Positions 6,297-16,235 of a stretch of DNA of 64,000 bases are shown here, in pieces; position 1 is the first letter of the stretch, and each line of letters opens with the position of its first letter. The stretch is from contig NW_020653711.1 of assembly GCF_003589595.1 (NCBI RefSeq), positions 4,432,777 through 4,496,776 on the forward strand, in the 5' to 3' direction. This DNA comes from Hyposmocoma kahamanoa (Eukaryota > Arthropoda > Insecta > Lepidoptera > Cosmopterigidae). The notes below the pieces were generated by a model. The model was not told where the DNA came from, did not search any database, and worked only from the letters and a program-made list of their open reading frames with translations. The translations under genes and the position numbers were made by a program.

Positions 6297-7502
6297 ATGT
6301 TGCAAATATCGGACCCACCACAGCAAGATAATTCCATTGAAAGCTATGAAATCCACAGCTATAATCCCTACAATCATAGCTATAAAGAAAACGATGAAAT
6401 TAGAATACCTATTCATCAGCAAGATGTTTATATATTACCATCCGCAAGCTCCATTTACATTGAGGGGTGTGCAAGTGTATTTGAACAAGATGCAGCAGGA
6501 AAAAAAACACCAAAAGAGATTAAATTTATAAATAATCCGATATTATTTTTATTTCAATACATAAAATACGAACTAAATGGTGTTGAAATAGATCATGTTA
6601 AAAATACGGGAATCACAACAACCATTAAATCTCTCATCTCAATGAATGAAGGAGAAAGTAGAAGTGCAGCACTGTGGGGCTGGAATTTAAATGGGTCCAC
6701 TCGAAAAGATGGTCATTTCTCTGTTATTATACCACTAAATAAAGTATTAGGATTTGCAGAAGATTATAAGAAAATTGTCGCCAATTGTAGACATGAACTT
6801 ATACTTCATCGAAGTAATACAGTTTTAAATAGTGTTATACTTGATAGCAAAGATAACGTGGCAATAGACATACAAAAAGTTCAATGGCGTGTACCGCATG
6901 TTAGAGTTTCAGACCGTAACAGATTATTATTACTTAAGCATTTAGAAAAAGATAGACCCATACAACTAGCTTTCCGGAATTGGGATTTATATGAATATCC
7001 TCTTTTACCTAAGACAACAAAACACTCGTGGTCAGTGAAAACTGCTTCTCAGTTAGAAAAACCAAGATATGTTATATTTGGTTTACAAACTAACAGAAAA
7101 CTGAACAAATCGAAGAGTCCATCTGTTTTTGATCATTGTAATATAACAAATGTCAAGTTGTTTTTAAATTCACAGTACTTTCCTTATGATTCACTTAATT
7201 TGAAATTTGATGAAGACAAATATAGTATATTATACGAAATGTATGCTAACTTTCGTCAGTCGTATTACAACACGAGCATCGATCCCTTGCTTGATTTGAA
7301 AGCATTTGAGGAAAAAGCTCCACTGTTCGTTATTGACTGTTCAAGACAAAATGATTCACTGAAAACAGGACCCGTTGACGTTCGTTTAGAGATCGAATCT
7401 TCAAAAGATATACCTGAAAATACAACTGGCTACTGTCTGATCATAAACGATCGTCTTATTGAGTATAGACCACTGAGTAACATTGTTCGAAAAATATCAT
7501 GA
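6297..7502 (+). CDS. MCP: Double jelly-roll major capsid protein
   Basis: 401 aa. Matches, from memory, the insect 'double jelly roll-like domain' capsid proteins of Polintons; trimers of such proteins form the pseudo-hexameric capsomers of adenovirus- and PRD1-type shells. Recognisable blocks: ILPSASSIYIEGCASVFEQ (46-64) in the first barrel, VQWRVPHVRV (195-204), the linker LYEYPLLPKTTKHSW (231-245), PRYVIFGLQTNR (256-267) and FDHCNITNVKLFLNSQYFPYD (from 278) in the second barrel. Beta-rich, with no signal peptide or membrane segment. The start lies 2 nt after the 52-aa ORF, and its TGA overlaps the ATG of the next gene (ATGA). The frame is intact over its full length. Confidence 0.88.
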   Translation: MLQISDPPQQDNSIESYEIHSYNPYNHSYKENDEIRIPIHQQDVYILPSASSIYIEGCASVFEQDAAGKKTPKEIKFINNPILFLFQYIKYELNGVEIDHVKNTGITTTIKSLISMNEGESRSAALWGWNLNGSTRKDGHFSVIIPLNKVLGFAEDYKKIVANCRHELILHRSNTVLNSVILDSKDNVAIDIQKVQWRVPHVRVSDRNRLLLLKHLEKDRPIQLAFRNWDLYEYPLLPKTTKHSWSVKTASQLEKPRYVIFGLQTNRKLNKSKSPSVFDHCNITNVKLFLNSQYFPYDSLNLKFDEDKYSILYEMYANFRQSYYNTSIDPLLDLKAFEEKAPLFVIDCSRQNDSLKTGPVDVRLEIESSKDIPENTTGYCLIINDRLIEYRPLSNIVRKIS

Positions 7503-7981
7503 ACGTGGTTATGGATATTCAAGGTTTTAAAAACGAAAACAATCAATTTATACCGAAAGAAATCGCAATTATTTGTAACAAGAGTATGCTTGTGTTGTTG
7601 ATTAAACCACCATACCGATTTTATAACCTAACAAAGAAGGAACGTATACAAGTTTCATGGATAGAAAAAAACAGAGGAATATTATGGAATGAAGGATATG
7701 TGCCTTATTGTAATTATAAGAGTTTGATGTTAGATTTCTGTAAAAATAAACGTGTTTATGCAAAAGGATTTGAAAAAGTACGGTGGTTGAAGAAGATAAT
7801 AGAAAGTGATAATGTACATAATCTAGAAAACGTAAACTGTCCTAATTTAGAAACATTAAGTGATAAATATTCAATGTCGTCGGATATTCAAAATTGTATA
7901 TACCATACTAATATATGTGCTTTTAAAAATGTATCCTATTTGAATAAGTGGTGTATAGAAAATAATATTTTTTGTAAATAA
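7499..7981 (+). CDS. Conserved-looking 160-aa protein, possible degenerate RNase H-fold nuclease
   Basis: Starts on the ATGA overlap with the capsid stop, so it is probably translated by reinitiation. The layout resembles a small RNase H-fold (DEDD) exonuclease: an early acidic strand MDIQGF (6-11), a middle YAKGFEKVRWL helix (about 86-96) and a late Cys/His-rich helix with Cys133, His136, Cys140, Cys152 and Cys159. The second acid of a normal D-x-E motif is Gln here (DIQ), so catalysis cannot be assumed. I have an impression of similar ORFs at the end of other insect Maverick gene blocks but no name for them. No membrane segment. Confidence 0.65.
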   Translation: MNVVMDIQGFKNENNQFIPKEIAIICNKSMLVLLIKPPYRFYNLTKKERIQVSWIEKNRGILWNEGYVPYCNYKSLMLDFCKNKRVYAKGFEKVRWLKKIIESDNVHNLENVNCPNLETLSDKYSMSSDIQNCIYHTNICAFKNVSYLNKWCIENNIFCK

Positions 7982-7982
7982 A
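7977..7982 (+). terminator. AATAAA overlapping the last Polinton stop codon
   Basis: Polyadenylation signal embedded in the stop of the 160-aa gene; no further ORF follows before the repeats. Confidence 0.5.
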
Positions 7983-8090
7983 CTATGTGAATCCATTAAT
8001 GCTGTTTTGTTTTAATTTCTCGATATAAGAGTTCATGAATTCTGAATATACGGACTTCTTAATAAATTTAAGATCTTATTATTTTTTATT

Positions 8091-8364
8091 CCAACCTCTA
8101 TCTGAATAGATGTAATGGCTTCTTGAATAGATGTTAAATAAGTGAACACTTTGAATACATGCAATACGACTTCTTGAATATATGTAATGACTTCTTGAAT
8201 AGATGTTATTGGGGTGTCTGGATAACTCCAACCTCTATCTGAATAGATGTAATGACTTCTTGAATAGATGTTAAATAAGTGATCACTTTGAATACATGCA
8301 ATACGACTTCTTGAATAGATGTAATGACTTCTTGAATAGATATTATTAGGGCGTCTGGATAACT
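8091..8364 (+). repeat. Two 137-bp tandem repeats at the right edge of the Polinton
   Basis: Units start with CCAACCTCTATCTGAATAG at 8091 and 8228 and both end in a 'GTCTGGATAACTCC' block. Each unit contains several copies of an inner ~21-bp subrepeat (ACTTCTTGAATAGATGTAAT). The two units differ at a few bases only. They may be part of the terminal region of the element. Confidence 0.85.
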
Positions 8365-8390
8365 CCTTGTATCCAGATGCCCTAATAATA
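8341..8390. repeat. Hairpin with 21-bp arms and 8-nt loop
   Basis: Left arm 8341-8361 and right arm 8370-8390 pair with a single G/T-type mismatch around the loop ACTCCTTG. The left arm is the end of the second tandem unit, so the right arm is an inverted copy of the unit end. Could be a relic of a terminal inverted repeat junction or a fold-back. Confidence 0.85.
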
Positions 8391-8398
8391 TACTACTT

Positions 8399-8660
8399 GC
8401 CTGTAATTTTACCAGCACGCACAGAGGCGCCTGTGGAAGCGGCCGACGCGAGGCTGCCGCGCGTTTCAGTGTGGCAGGGTTGATATGAACTCGTATATTA
8501 CAAAAAATCCCGCGCCCGGAACGCTTCCGCGGTCGCCTCTGTGTGGCCTTACCATTACAGTTATGCTCACATTGCTGCTTAACGCCAGAAATAGGTACCT
8601 ACTGTGTCAGTACTTCCCTGGACGAACTTCTTCTTTCACAAACAGCTCTGCTACTACTGT
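8399..8660 (-). mobile_element. R1 interspersed repeat, split by a small TIR element
   Basis: R1 is a ~340-bp family running from TAGTAGCAGTAGAGCTCC to TCACTTGATATTATAAAA with an A-rich 3' end and frequent 5' truncation, so probably SINE-like. Here it is on the minus strand; the body from GCCTGTAATTTTACC (8399) to the 5' end near 8660 is interrupted at 8420-8543. Confidence 0.75.
8420..8543. mobile_element. 124-bp GC-rich TIR mini-element nested in R1
   Basis: CACAGAGGCG begins it and CGCCTCTGTG ends it; similarity continues inward (GTGGAAGCG against CGCTTCCGC). It interrupts R1 between ACCAGCAC and CCTTACC, and is much richer in G+C than its surroundings. Confidence 0.6.
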
Positions 8661-9241
8661 ATTTCTTTTCTAATTCTATTAAACTATGAAAATAAGTAAT
8701 TAAAACTTTACAACGGCAATTTTATACTTTAACTCCTAAATATAAATCTCAACCAATCAATGGACGCATTCAGACTTCAATAATGATTCAAATTGAAATT
8801 ATTTTTTTATGTGATGAATTCGAAAGAGATCGTTAATATAAATAAATTCCACTATTAAGATTTCATCTTTGAAGAAAATGAAACCTATGCGCTACATATC
8901 TTGAAAAAGAGTTTGTTTTATGTACTTGTAATATCTCCGAATATAAAGTTTTTTCTCCCATTAGTACAAATACAAGTGTAAAGGACGAAGTATTCGGTAG
9001 TACATATCTACCACTATAAAGTTCTCTAATTCCCCCATTAGTACAAATAAAAGAGCAAAGCTCAAAATATGTAGTAGTATATCTCTTAATACAAAGTACC
9101 TTTCTCCATTTCATGGAATAAAAGTTGTTCTTTATGTTAGTAAGGTAGTCCAGTAAGGTTTTTAGTATTTTACAAATAACCCTGTATACATATTTTCTCA
9201 ATAGCGCGGCTATTTTGCACGAATTAATCTTCACTGGGTTT
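8661..9241. other. No gene seen; diverged 70-bp duplication
   Basis: AT-rich. Two related blocks at about 8943-9010 and 9017-9083 share CCCATTAGTACAAAT and a downstream GTAGTA-rich part. 9190-9241 is a repeat whose uninterrupted homologue lies at 33955-34010 in opposite orientation. Confidence 0.5.
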
Positions 9242-9804
9242 GCGGAGTGATTTACTCTCATCTGATCCCCAAAACTGATCCACCGCCAATTTGAATTTAA
9301 TTTTTTTTTTTAATTGCTGCTAATCCCCTCTGTAGTTTGCAACTCCCAACGGATCCTCTCATTGTATTTGTAAAATAAGTATAGTCAAAAGAAAAAGAAG
9401 TTTAGAAATCAAATATTAATTTATTGAGGAATTATTATCAAATGTTACAATTATCACTGACAATCAATATTTTTTTGTGATAGGTCATTAATATTGGCAT
9501 ATTGTAAATCACGAGTAACATAAATCAGTCTTGTGCAATATTTAAAATCTATTTTATTGTTAATACTATCACAAATAATAATTTACATTTTCTTGATGAG
9601 ATAGATATATTTTCTTCTTGACTGTACCACAGTACCAACCAAAAATAAAGTTCGAAGAACCAGGCTCTCAGGTAGCAATAAAATATTTATATTTATTCTT
9701 GATCCACTGCATTGGGGATAATGGGAATAGAAAATGATTAAAAATAAAAAGGATCCACCAGGGATCCGTTTTAGGGAATCAGATGGGAAGAAGTCCGCGG
9801 AGTA
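9242..9804. mobile_element. 547-bp TIR element (hAT-size target duplication)
   Basis: Flanked by GCGGAGTG (9242-9249) and GCGGAGTA (9797-9804), an 8-bp target duplication with one change. Inner ends share a CATCTGATYCCCWAAAACKGATCC-like inverted repeat. The region 33925-34010 (minus) carries the two flanks joined with a single copy of the target, that is, the empty site. No transposase; non-autonomous. Confidence 0.75.
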
Positions 9805-10100
9805 GCAAATTAATTTACTTTCATTTTTATTTGCTAGACTGATCAATCGCCAACTAATTAAGAACTATAAGTATTTCTCTAGTATATTATGTACATGTTA
9901 AAAGTGTAGCCGACTCTAGCTCAGGTTCCCTCGAGGAAATCCGTCTTCAGCAGTGAGACGTATATGGGTTGATATTGATTTAGTTTTATTGTTTTGGCTG
10001 AGGTAATCAAATAAATTGCTTGTGACAGGAATACACAGGCCCAGAATAAACTACTTTAATAATATTAATAGATAATCAAAACATTTAGGACACCGTTTGT
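9805..10100. other. No gene seen
   Basis: AT-rich; only the first ~35 bp belong to a recognised repeat (shared with 33915-33950). Confidence 0.4.
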
Positions 10101-10103
10101 TAT

Positions 10104-10225
10104 AATTATTTATACAAAGATCGAATACTAAGAAAAATTCCTTTGAGCCGGCTGGATTTGAAGCAGCGCCTTCATCATACCGTGTCTGATGCTCTCCCAA
10201 CTGGGTTGCGGAACGAACCAGCAGA
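10104..10225 (-). mobile_element. SINE B (tRNA-headed), 5' part
   Basis: Minus-strand tRNA-like head with a degenerate B box and the body GAATTTTTCTTAGTATTCGATCTTTGTAT-like tail. Same family as 35598-35735 and 54545-54675; this is the most diverged copy. Confidence 0.6.
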
Positions 10226-10235
10226 TAAAACTAAT

Positions 10236-10419
10236 TATAATAATAACGCACACACTGAAATGCCATGGATACACCCATGGAAAACCACAAATAAATTACA
10301 CCCAAACTCCCGCGAAAAATAATTGTAGCCCATATAAATATTTTTTCCGGCCCGGGAATCGAATCTGGGACCTCTGCGTGACAGACCAGTATAGTAACCG
10401 TCCAGCCACTGGGGTAGTT
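10236..10419 (-). mobile_element. SINE A (tRNA-headed)
   Basis: Reading on the minus strand: tRNA-like head with A-box TGGACGGTTA and B box GATTCGATTCC, then the body with GTGGTTTTCC..CCATGG..GCATTTCAGTG and a TTATTATTA tail at 10236. It sits directly against SINE B. Confidence 0.75.
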
Positions 10420-11048
10420 TAAGATCTTACGAATTTTTCTGTGGTCTTTGTTTTTAGTTTTAACAACTTTTTGCCGTTGTGCCATTTGTGAGAAATCTAT
10501 GAAAGTTTTTTCTTCACTCAATCATGACGAACTAGTAGATTAATTTCATAATATAATAATTTCATATCGTGATAATAAAACATGGTGATATTGAATAAAC
10601 TAAATATTACGATTAGGTGCACCAATCGGATTATTTCGAAACGACACAGAAGCCAAAACAAATCTTCGTTTCATATATTATTTCCAACATTACTGAGTTT
10701 ACCTTGAAATTCAATCTGAGGCACCGTATTTATATTCATATGCAAAGCCGTAAGGCCTCGATGTAGTTCAATAAATTCCTTTGGGACGAAGGCAAAACAA
10801 TATAAAAGATTTTTTGCTAGCTTAGCCGTTATATGATCTACATAGAGATGGTTTTCCTAAATCCTTTTATGAAATTTCTGAGAAAAGACCCTCTGTCTTT
10901 GCCAAACTATCAAACTGGAACATCAGTGTGAAGTTCACAATGAAATTACTAAATTTGATTTTGAATTTCGATTACTGTATCAATTTCAGAATGAAATATT
11001 TTTTATTTCTTAATTGAAATAGCAAATTGAAATCCTGAAATATATTTA
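10420..11048. other. No gene seen
   Basis: AT-rich sequence with short chance ORFs only. Confidence 0.4.
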
Positions 11049-11338
11049 ACAGCAGTAGAGTCCTTGTGAAAGAGTTCGTCCAGGGAAGTACTGCCACCTT
11101 ACCTATTTCTGCTGCCAAGTAGTAACGATAGCATTACTGCGTTCCGGTTTGGAAGAGTAAGGGTGCTGGTAAAATTACAGGCACATGGGACTTGTCAACT
11201 TATGTCTCAGGGTGACGGACGCAGTTGTGGTAACCGTAAAATCTTTGCGATTTAAAGCTCTGAATGGCACTGCAACTGTTATGGATAGCCGTGTCGCTTG
11301 CCACCAGGTACACGACTTATTCGACCCGTCACTTGGTG
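11049..11338 (+). mobile_element. R1 repeat, nearly full length
   Basis: From CAGCAGTAGAGTCC to GTCACTTGGT; contains the diagnostic GTTCGTCCAGGGAAGTACTG, ATTACAGGCACATGGGACTT and CGATTTAAAGCTCTGA blocks. Confidence 0.85.
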
Positions 11339-12382
11339 CTCGCTTGCACAAGTCATAGTGCCCTTCCCGCATAACCAAGAGGTTGATAGAGAGGGGCACT
11401 ATAAACAAAATTTATGTGGAAAGATATGGGACTGCCCTAATGATCAAGAAGCTCTAAGTGCTGCTCTTTGTAAATAGCTGATCATTGAGAGCTCATTTTC
11501 AACAATATAGATCTAGACTATTTGCAAGAGCTAAACGGGTTTACTACCACGGATTTCATCATCCAAGTACGGAAAGTATGTTACTCCTCTAGTTTGCTAT
11601 AATTGAGTTAAAAAAAACTTCAAAGATTTCTCACAGAAGGCGCAACGGTAAAAAAGTCGTTAAAAACCAAAAACAAAGAACTCACTAAATTTGAATATCA
11701 ACGGGAACTTTATACATTGCCTCTTAAATGAATTTCTGATTTTATGAAAACGATTGATTTGATACTTCACGCTGAACATGAAGCTGGCTTTCAAACTAGA
11801 TGATTAGGGAGCGAATACACGCAGGCATACAAGCAGCACAAACTATCAATTACTTACCATAATTGCAAAAAGAAATGCTGCATACTCAGCACCATACTCA
11901 GCACCGTACCATTAAAATCTGTAATGTATAAGACCAATGTTCCAATAACTTACAGAAAGTTAGAATTGCAATTCCACGTAGAGAAAGCGTTCACAATATA
12001 CAGTACTCGTCAAATTTTCTGGACGGTTATAGTTGTTCTATATAAATCTAAAAGCAGTACGTACATAAGTCGATATTACAAATTTTCCATCTGGGGTAAC
12101 CGTTTAGAGCGAACACCACCTGTCACTTGAACGCTATGTCAATGATATAATGTAATTATCTACGGAAGTTTGACACTGATTACTTTCGTATCTGTATTTT
12201 AAAAACCACATATAAGTAAAAATGTGATTTGATGACATAGAACTTGTTAAAGTATTGCTGAAAATTATGTTTAGTTAATGCTACATGTATTATTTTATGC
12301 TAATATAAAGTAAGAGAAAGATTTCTCCGTCTCAAGTTATATACAATAAGCAAAAGAATAGGCTACAAAACGCAATACATAA
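11339..12382. other. No gene seen
   Basis: AT-rich unassigned DNA. Short open frames here (for example 11924-12130) show no recognisable domain. Confidence 0.4.
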
Positions 12383-12662
12383 CTGATTACGGCGTTCCGG
12401 TTTTGAAGGGTAAGGGTGCTGGTTAAATTACAGGCACTGGGACTAGTCAACTTATGTCTCAGGGTGACGGGCCCGGTGGCAGTGCTGGTTAAATTACAGG
12501 CACTGGGACTAGTCAACTTATGTCTCAGGGTGACGGACCCGGTGGCAGTGCCCCTCAGATCTTTGCGATTTAAAGCTCTAAGGGGCACTGCAGCTGTTAT
12601 GGGACAGGCGTGTAGCATATCATCAGGCGCACGACTTGTTCGTTCCGTCCCTTGGTATAAAA
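12383..12662 (+). mobile_element. R1 repeat with internal 66-bp tandem duplication
   Basis: 5'-truncated R1 starting at ACGGCGTTCCGG. The segment 12416-12481 is repeated head to tail as 12482-12547 with one base different (gggccc/ggaccc), so the duplication is recent. Confidence 0.85.
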
Positions 12663-13364
12663 TAAAGAGTATTATTCTAAAAAGGCTTAAAATTGAAAGG
12701 CATGAAGGTTCATTGAGTTAATACATTCAACAATACCAGTAATGTTACAAGTTTGAGTTATCAACTATAAAACTGGATCCACCAAATTACCTACATGTTT
12801 TTTTTAGAACTTAGTACAGCACACAATATGCTGGACTTAGCGTAATGTAATCTGGGCCGTTTTTAGGTAAGTGACCCTAGACTCTGTAATATAATTCAAT
12901 TAGTTCGTTATACCGAGAATTGCTAGTCGCATGGAGTGGTTGATTTGTTAATAAATTGAATTAGTATTCGTCTCCAACTAGCCTGATGGTTCATGGTATG
13001 AACATGAAGCTACTGCTAAAGAATTTTTGGAAGTGACATAAATGTACTGGGGTCGAGGTCGCTCTAGGAAAGAATTTTCACGCTTTCCGTTTCTTTGTCC
13101 ATGTCCTGCTTTACAAAAAGATGAGAGTTACAGCGGCAAGTGTAACGTTGCATAATTAAACGAGAAGTTGTCATAGTGTGAGGCTTGAGTACAATCTATC
13201 TCATATCGTCCCTGAGGATGTCACAGCAAGCAAAGGAATTTATCTAGGATACGGTCAAACATGTGTTCGTATAAGTACAACTTGAGTTGCACGAAATGAG
13301 TCTCACCGCACGACCATCCTGTACGACTTTCCTGTAAATCTGGCGAACGGTAAGCAATCAAAAC
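12663..13364. other. No gene seen
   Basis: Unassigned AT-rich DNA without recognisable repeats. Confidence 0.35.
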
Positions 13365-13455
13365 AATCGGTGAGTACTAAACGCCGATTGGCAATTTTCA
13401 CTACGACGACAAGCATTGTATAGTGTATTCCATCGATACGATAAGAAGAAGAAAG
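13365..13455 (+). repeat. R2 repeat fragment (LINE 3'-end type)
   Basis: Shares ACGCCGATTGGCAA and CCATCGATACGATAAGAAGAAG with 52970-53070 (minus) and 57055-57130. The family holds a CAATCGGCG..CGCCGATTG inverted repeat and ends in a GAAGAAG simple repeat. Confidence 0.6.
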
Positions 13456-14437
13456 AAATAAAGAGACAACGAAAGAAACATTTATTTCGGCTATTAAATA
13501 AAAAATAGAAAGAATTTAAATTAATAAAAAAATAAAATGTAAAAATATAACAATAGCTCAGCTTAATGCTGGCCGGAGTGAGAGCGTTGAATTTGAGCTG
13601 GAATCTCAGAGGAGGTAATAACAAAGAATCCGTAATTTAAAAAAAGACAAACCTAATAAGATAAGATAAAATAAGAATAAAATTATAGTATTATTAAAAA
13701 TATATGCCCACCGGCTTAATATATTAAAAAAATAATAAAAATAATGATTCTGAGTCATAATAATACTAACTACCACTCTTACAAGGGTACAAAGTTTTAT
13801 AATGTAATTTACATGAAAATGCTTAAATAATAGAGTACCTTTGCAAGAGACTGGAGTCTATACTAGGAATTAACCTGTGTGACAGGTCTCTAGGTTCTCA
13901 CCCAACCTGATAAAATCGTGTTTGAAAAAGCAGTTACAATGTAAATAAATTACAAACATCAATTTTTACAATCGTGGTAAGCTATTACAGAAAATGATAA
14001 TATAATAATACTAATAAAATGATGATAATTTAGTGACGTAAGTACGACCAGTAAAATGAAAGAGTAAGCAAATATGGCACATAAAAAATAAATAATAATA
14101 AAAAATAAAACAGTAAAACGGAGATGTGCATGTAATTGCATACTCTCTGGATGTGTGTGTGTGCGTGTGTGTGCGCGTGTGCATGTGCATGCGCGCGGAG
14201 TACATAAATTCCAAATCAATATAGAAGATCTTCTGTAGTCTGATAATCGAGACTGAGTAACCAATTTGTTATGTTATTCTTACACTCATGTCTAGTCAGA
14301 GGGTACAAACCTCCTATTCCTATAACCAGGGTTCAACGTTACCCAAGATTACATGAAACATGACATCAGAACATTGAATCCTCGCACAGGTAACCTTATT
14401 ATTTAAAGCAATAAAACCTTTTTTGGAGTGAAGTTTT
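13456..14437. other. No gene seen; TG microsatellite
   Basis: AT-rich. An alternating purine-pyrimidine tract at about 14149-14200 (TGTGTG/GCGCGTG/CATGCGCGCG) could adopt Z-DNA; otherwise featureless. Confidence 0.45.
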
Positions 14438-14720
14438 TAGTAGCCGTAGAACTCCTTGTGAAACAGTTCGTCCAGGGTAGTGCTGCCACCTTACCTATTT
14501 CTGCCGCCAAGCAGTAATGTCAGTATTGCTTTGTTCCGGTATTGAAGGATAAGGGTGCTGGTGAAATTACAGGCACATGGGACTTGTCAACTTATGTCCC
14601 AGCGTGACGGGAGCAGTGGCAGTGCCCTTCAGACCTTTGCGATTTAAAGTTCTGAATGGCACTGCAACTGTTATAAATAGGCGTATAGCTTACCATCAGG
14701 CGCACGACTTGTTCGTTGTC
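14438..14720 (+). mobile_element. R1 repeat
   Basis: Nearly full length from TAGTAGCCGTAGAACTCC; the 3' end is lost after GCGCACGACTTGTTCGT. Confidence 0.8.
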
Positions 14721-16235
14721 GTTTCTTCAATATTGAATTACACAAGTATTTCAATAGCACTTTCTGTGCTCCATAATCTATCGTTATTCCAATTGGTCTA
14801 TAAAGGTATGTTAATGGAATTACCTCCTGCTCTTCTTTGCTATCCTTTTACAGGATTATTGTGTTAGTTACAATATTAATAAACTATTTAAAGTAATAAG
14901 TGGTTCGAATTGATTGCAAGTTTAGTTTCTTACGACCATCACTAGGTGGCATTGCTTGGACTTTGCCTCGTGCTATCGACGTGTTCATATGTTTAAGAAA
15001 CAAGCGGATGTATTTTTGGAAAAACGAGGTTCCTTTATGGCGCAATAAAACTCGCCCTTTATGACGACCCTGAAGTTTTATTGCCTACCTACAACCCTCA
15101 GGGTGCCTCTTGGTATTGCGGTGTACATAAAGTTTATGAATTGAACTGAAATCAATTAATATTTTTTTTGTCGTTTCCAGTAAAACTATTCGCCTCGGAA
15201 TGCAGAATTAATTAATAGCGGCACAGCCACATCTCACAGTACGACCCTCTTCAATCTTGGTGGCGCCTTCCACCTTAATTTAGAACGAGCATTCCCCTAA
15301 GTGACTTTTATTACACGAATGTTGCCCGAACATTTACAAGCAAACAAATCGTTTATTTTGGGCTTTAGTGATAGGGCCTAGCGGGTATTATGGAAGTAAC
15401 TAGATAGCCTAAGTTTTTGTGTGGACGTTGTAATATTTTAAAGTCTAAAGTATGGATATGACAGCAATTATTAAAATTTCTTGCTATAGTCGTTGCCTTT
15501 TACGTACTATGCCAGGTACTTTATTTAAGTTATTGATGTGTACAGGCTTCACGTAATTGGTTTTTGAGATAACTTGTAAGAAGTAAGTAAATAAAAAAAT
15601 TGTGAATTTCAAAGATGTTTGGAGACGATCAACTGGTTGTATTAATACATTTATGAAATTAATGTGCCAGAGCATTATATAGTAATGACGTAGTGTGAAT
15701 AATATTGATAAATACTTATGATAAATGCAACCGCATCCTTATTATTTTATCGTGTTGCATTAATAAGGGTTTTTTTCTGCGGTAAGACATTTCTTACAAT
15801 TTCTTTCTTATATTTAGAAAACCGCAGCTGATTTTTGTAAAATTTTGATAATGAACAACCACGATATGAAATAATACAAAATTCGAAACTTTGGCAAGCT
15901 TCGTTAACAGTCAAGACTTTTGCTGAATTTGAATAAGTTTATGTCTCCATATTTAATTGTAAATTTGAAAAATATTAATTATTTTTGACATTTACGTAAG
16001 TTATGCTTTATAGAAATATATAATAGCACATGGCTTATCTAACAAAATTAATACAAATTGCGACGTCGAAATGTTACAAAATTATACAACACAACGAGAT
16101 GAGTATGGAAAGGACATATTGGATGTATTTTTATTAAATTAACATACCTATGTAACATAAAAAAACGTTCAATATAATAAAGTATGACATCTAAACTGTA
16201 AAATAAAATTAAATGTGTATCAGTTAAGACATTGG
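14721..16235. other. No gene supported
   Basis: 1.5 kb of mostly AT-rich DNA. A T-rich tract ending in TTTCCAG near 15180 resembles a 3' splice site and the following ~150 bp is less AT-rich, but no frame, homology or 5' partner was found. Unassigned. Confidence 0.35.

Larger units (their letters stand above)
1..8400 (+). mobile_element. Polinton/Maverick (adintovirus-like) element, right-hand part
   Basis: A run of co-directional, closely spaced ORFs carries the hallmark set of Polintons: protein-primed PolB, packaging ATPase, DDE integrase with chromodomain, adenain-like protease and a double jelly-roll capsid protein. Every gene seen is uninterrupted, which suggests a recent or still functional copy. 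The left end lies outside the window; the right end is not clearly visible, but genes stop at 7981 and tandem repeats plus a hairpin occupy 8091-8390, where the R1 repeat of the host begins (8399). I could not identify a terminal inverted repeat because its partner is off the window. Confidence 0.93.

Noticed and set aside
6183..6422. Minus-strand 79-aa ORF with hydrophobic stretches
   Set aside because: Antisense of the 52-aa ORF and capsid start; all supported genes are on the plus strand.
8030..8400. CRISPR-like array
   Set aside because: Two 137-bp direct units with inner subrepeats, no uniform spacers; eukaryotic context.
12337..12721. ORFs on both strands with repeated peptide segments
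   Set aside because: The peptide repeat is only the 66-bp duplication inside R1.
15150..15330. Possible host exon after a TTTCCAG acceptor-like site
   Set aside because: No open frame of useful length, no donor site and no homology recognised.
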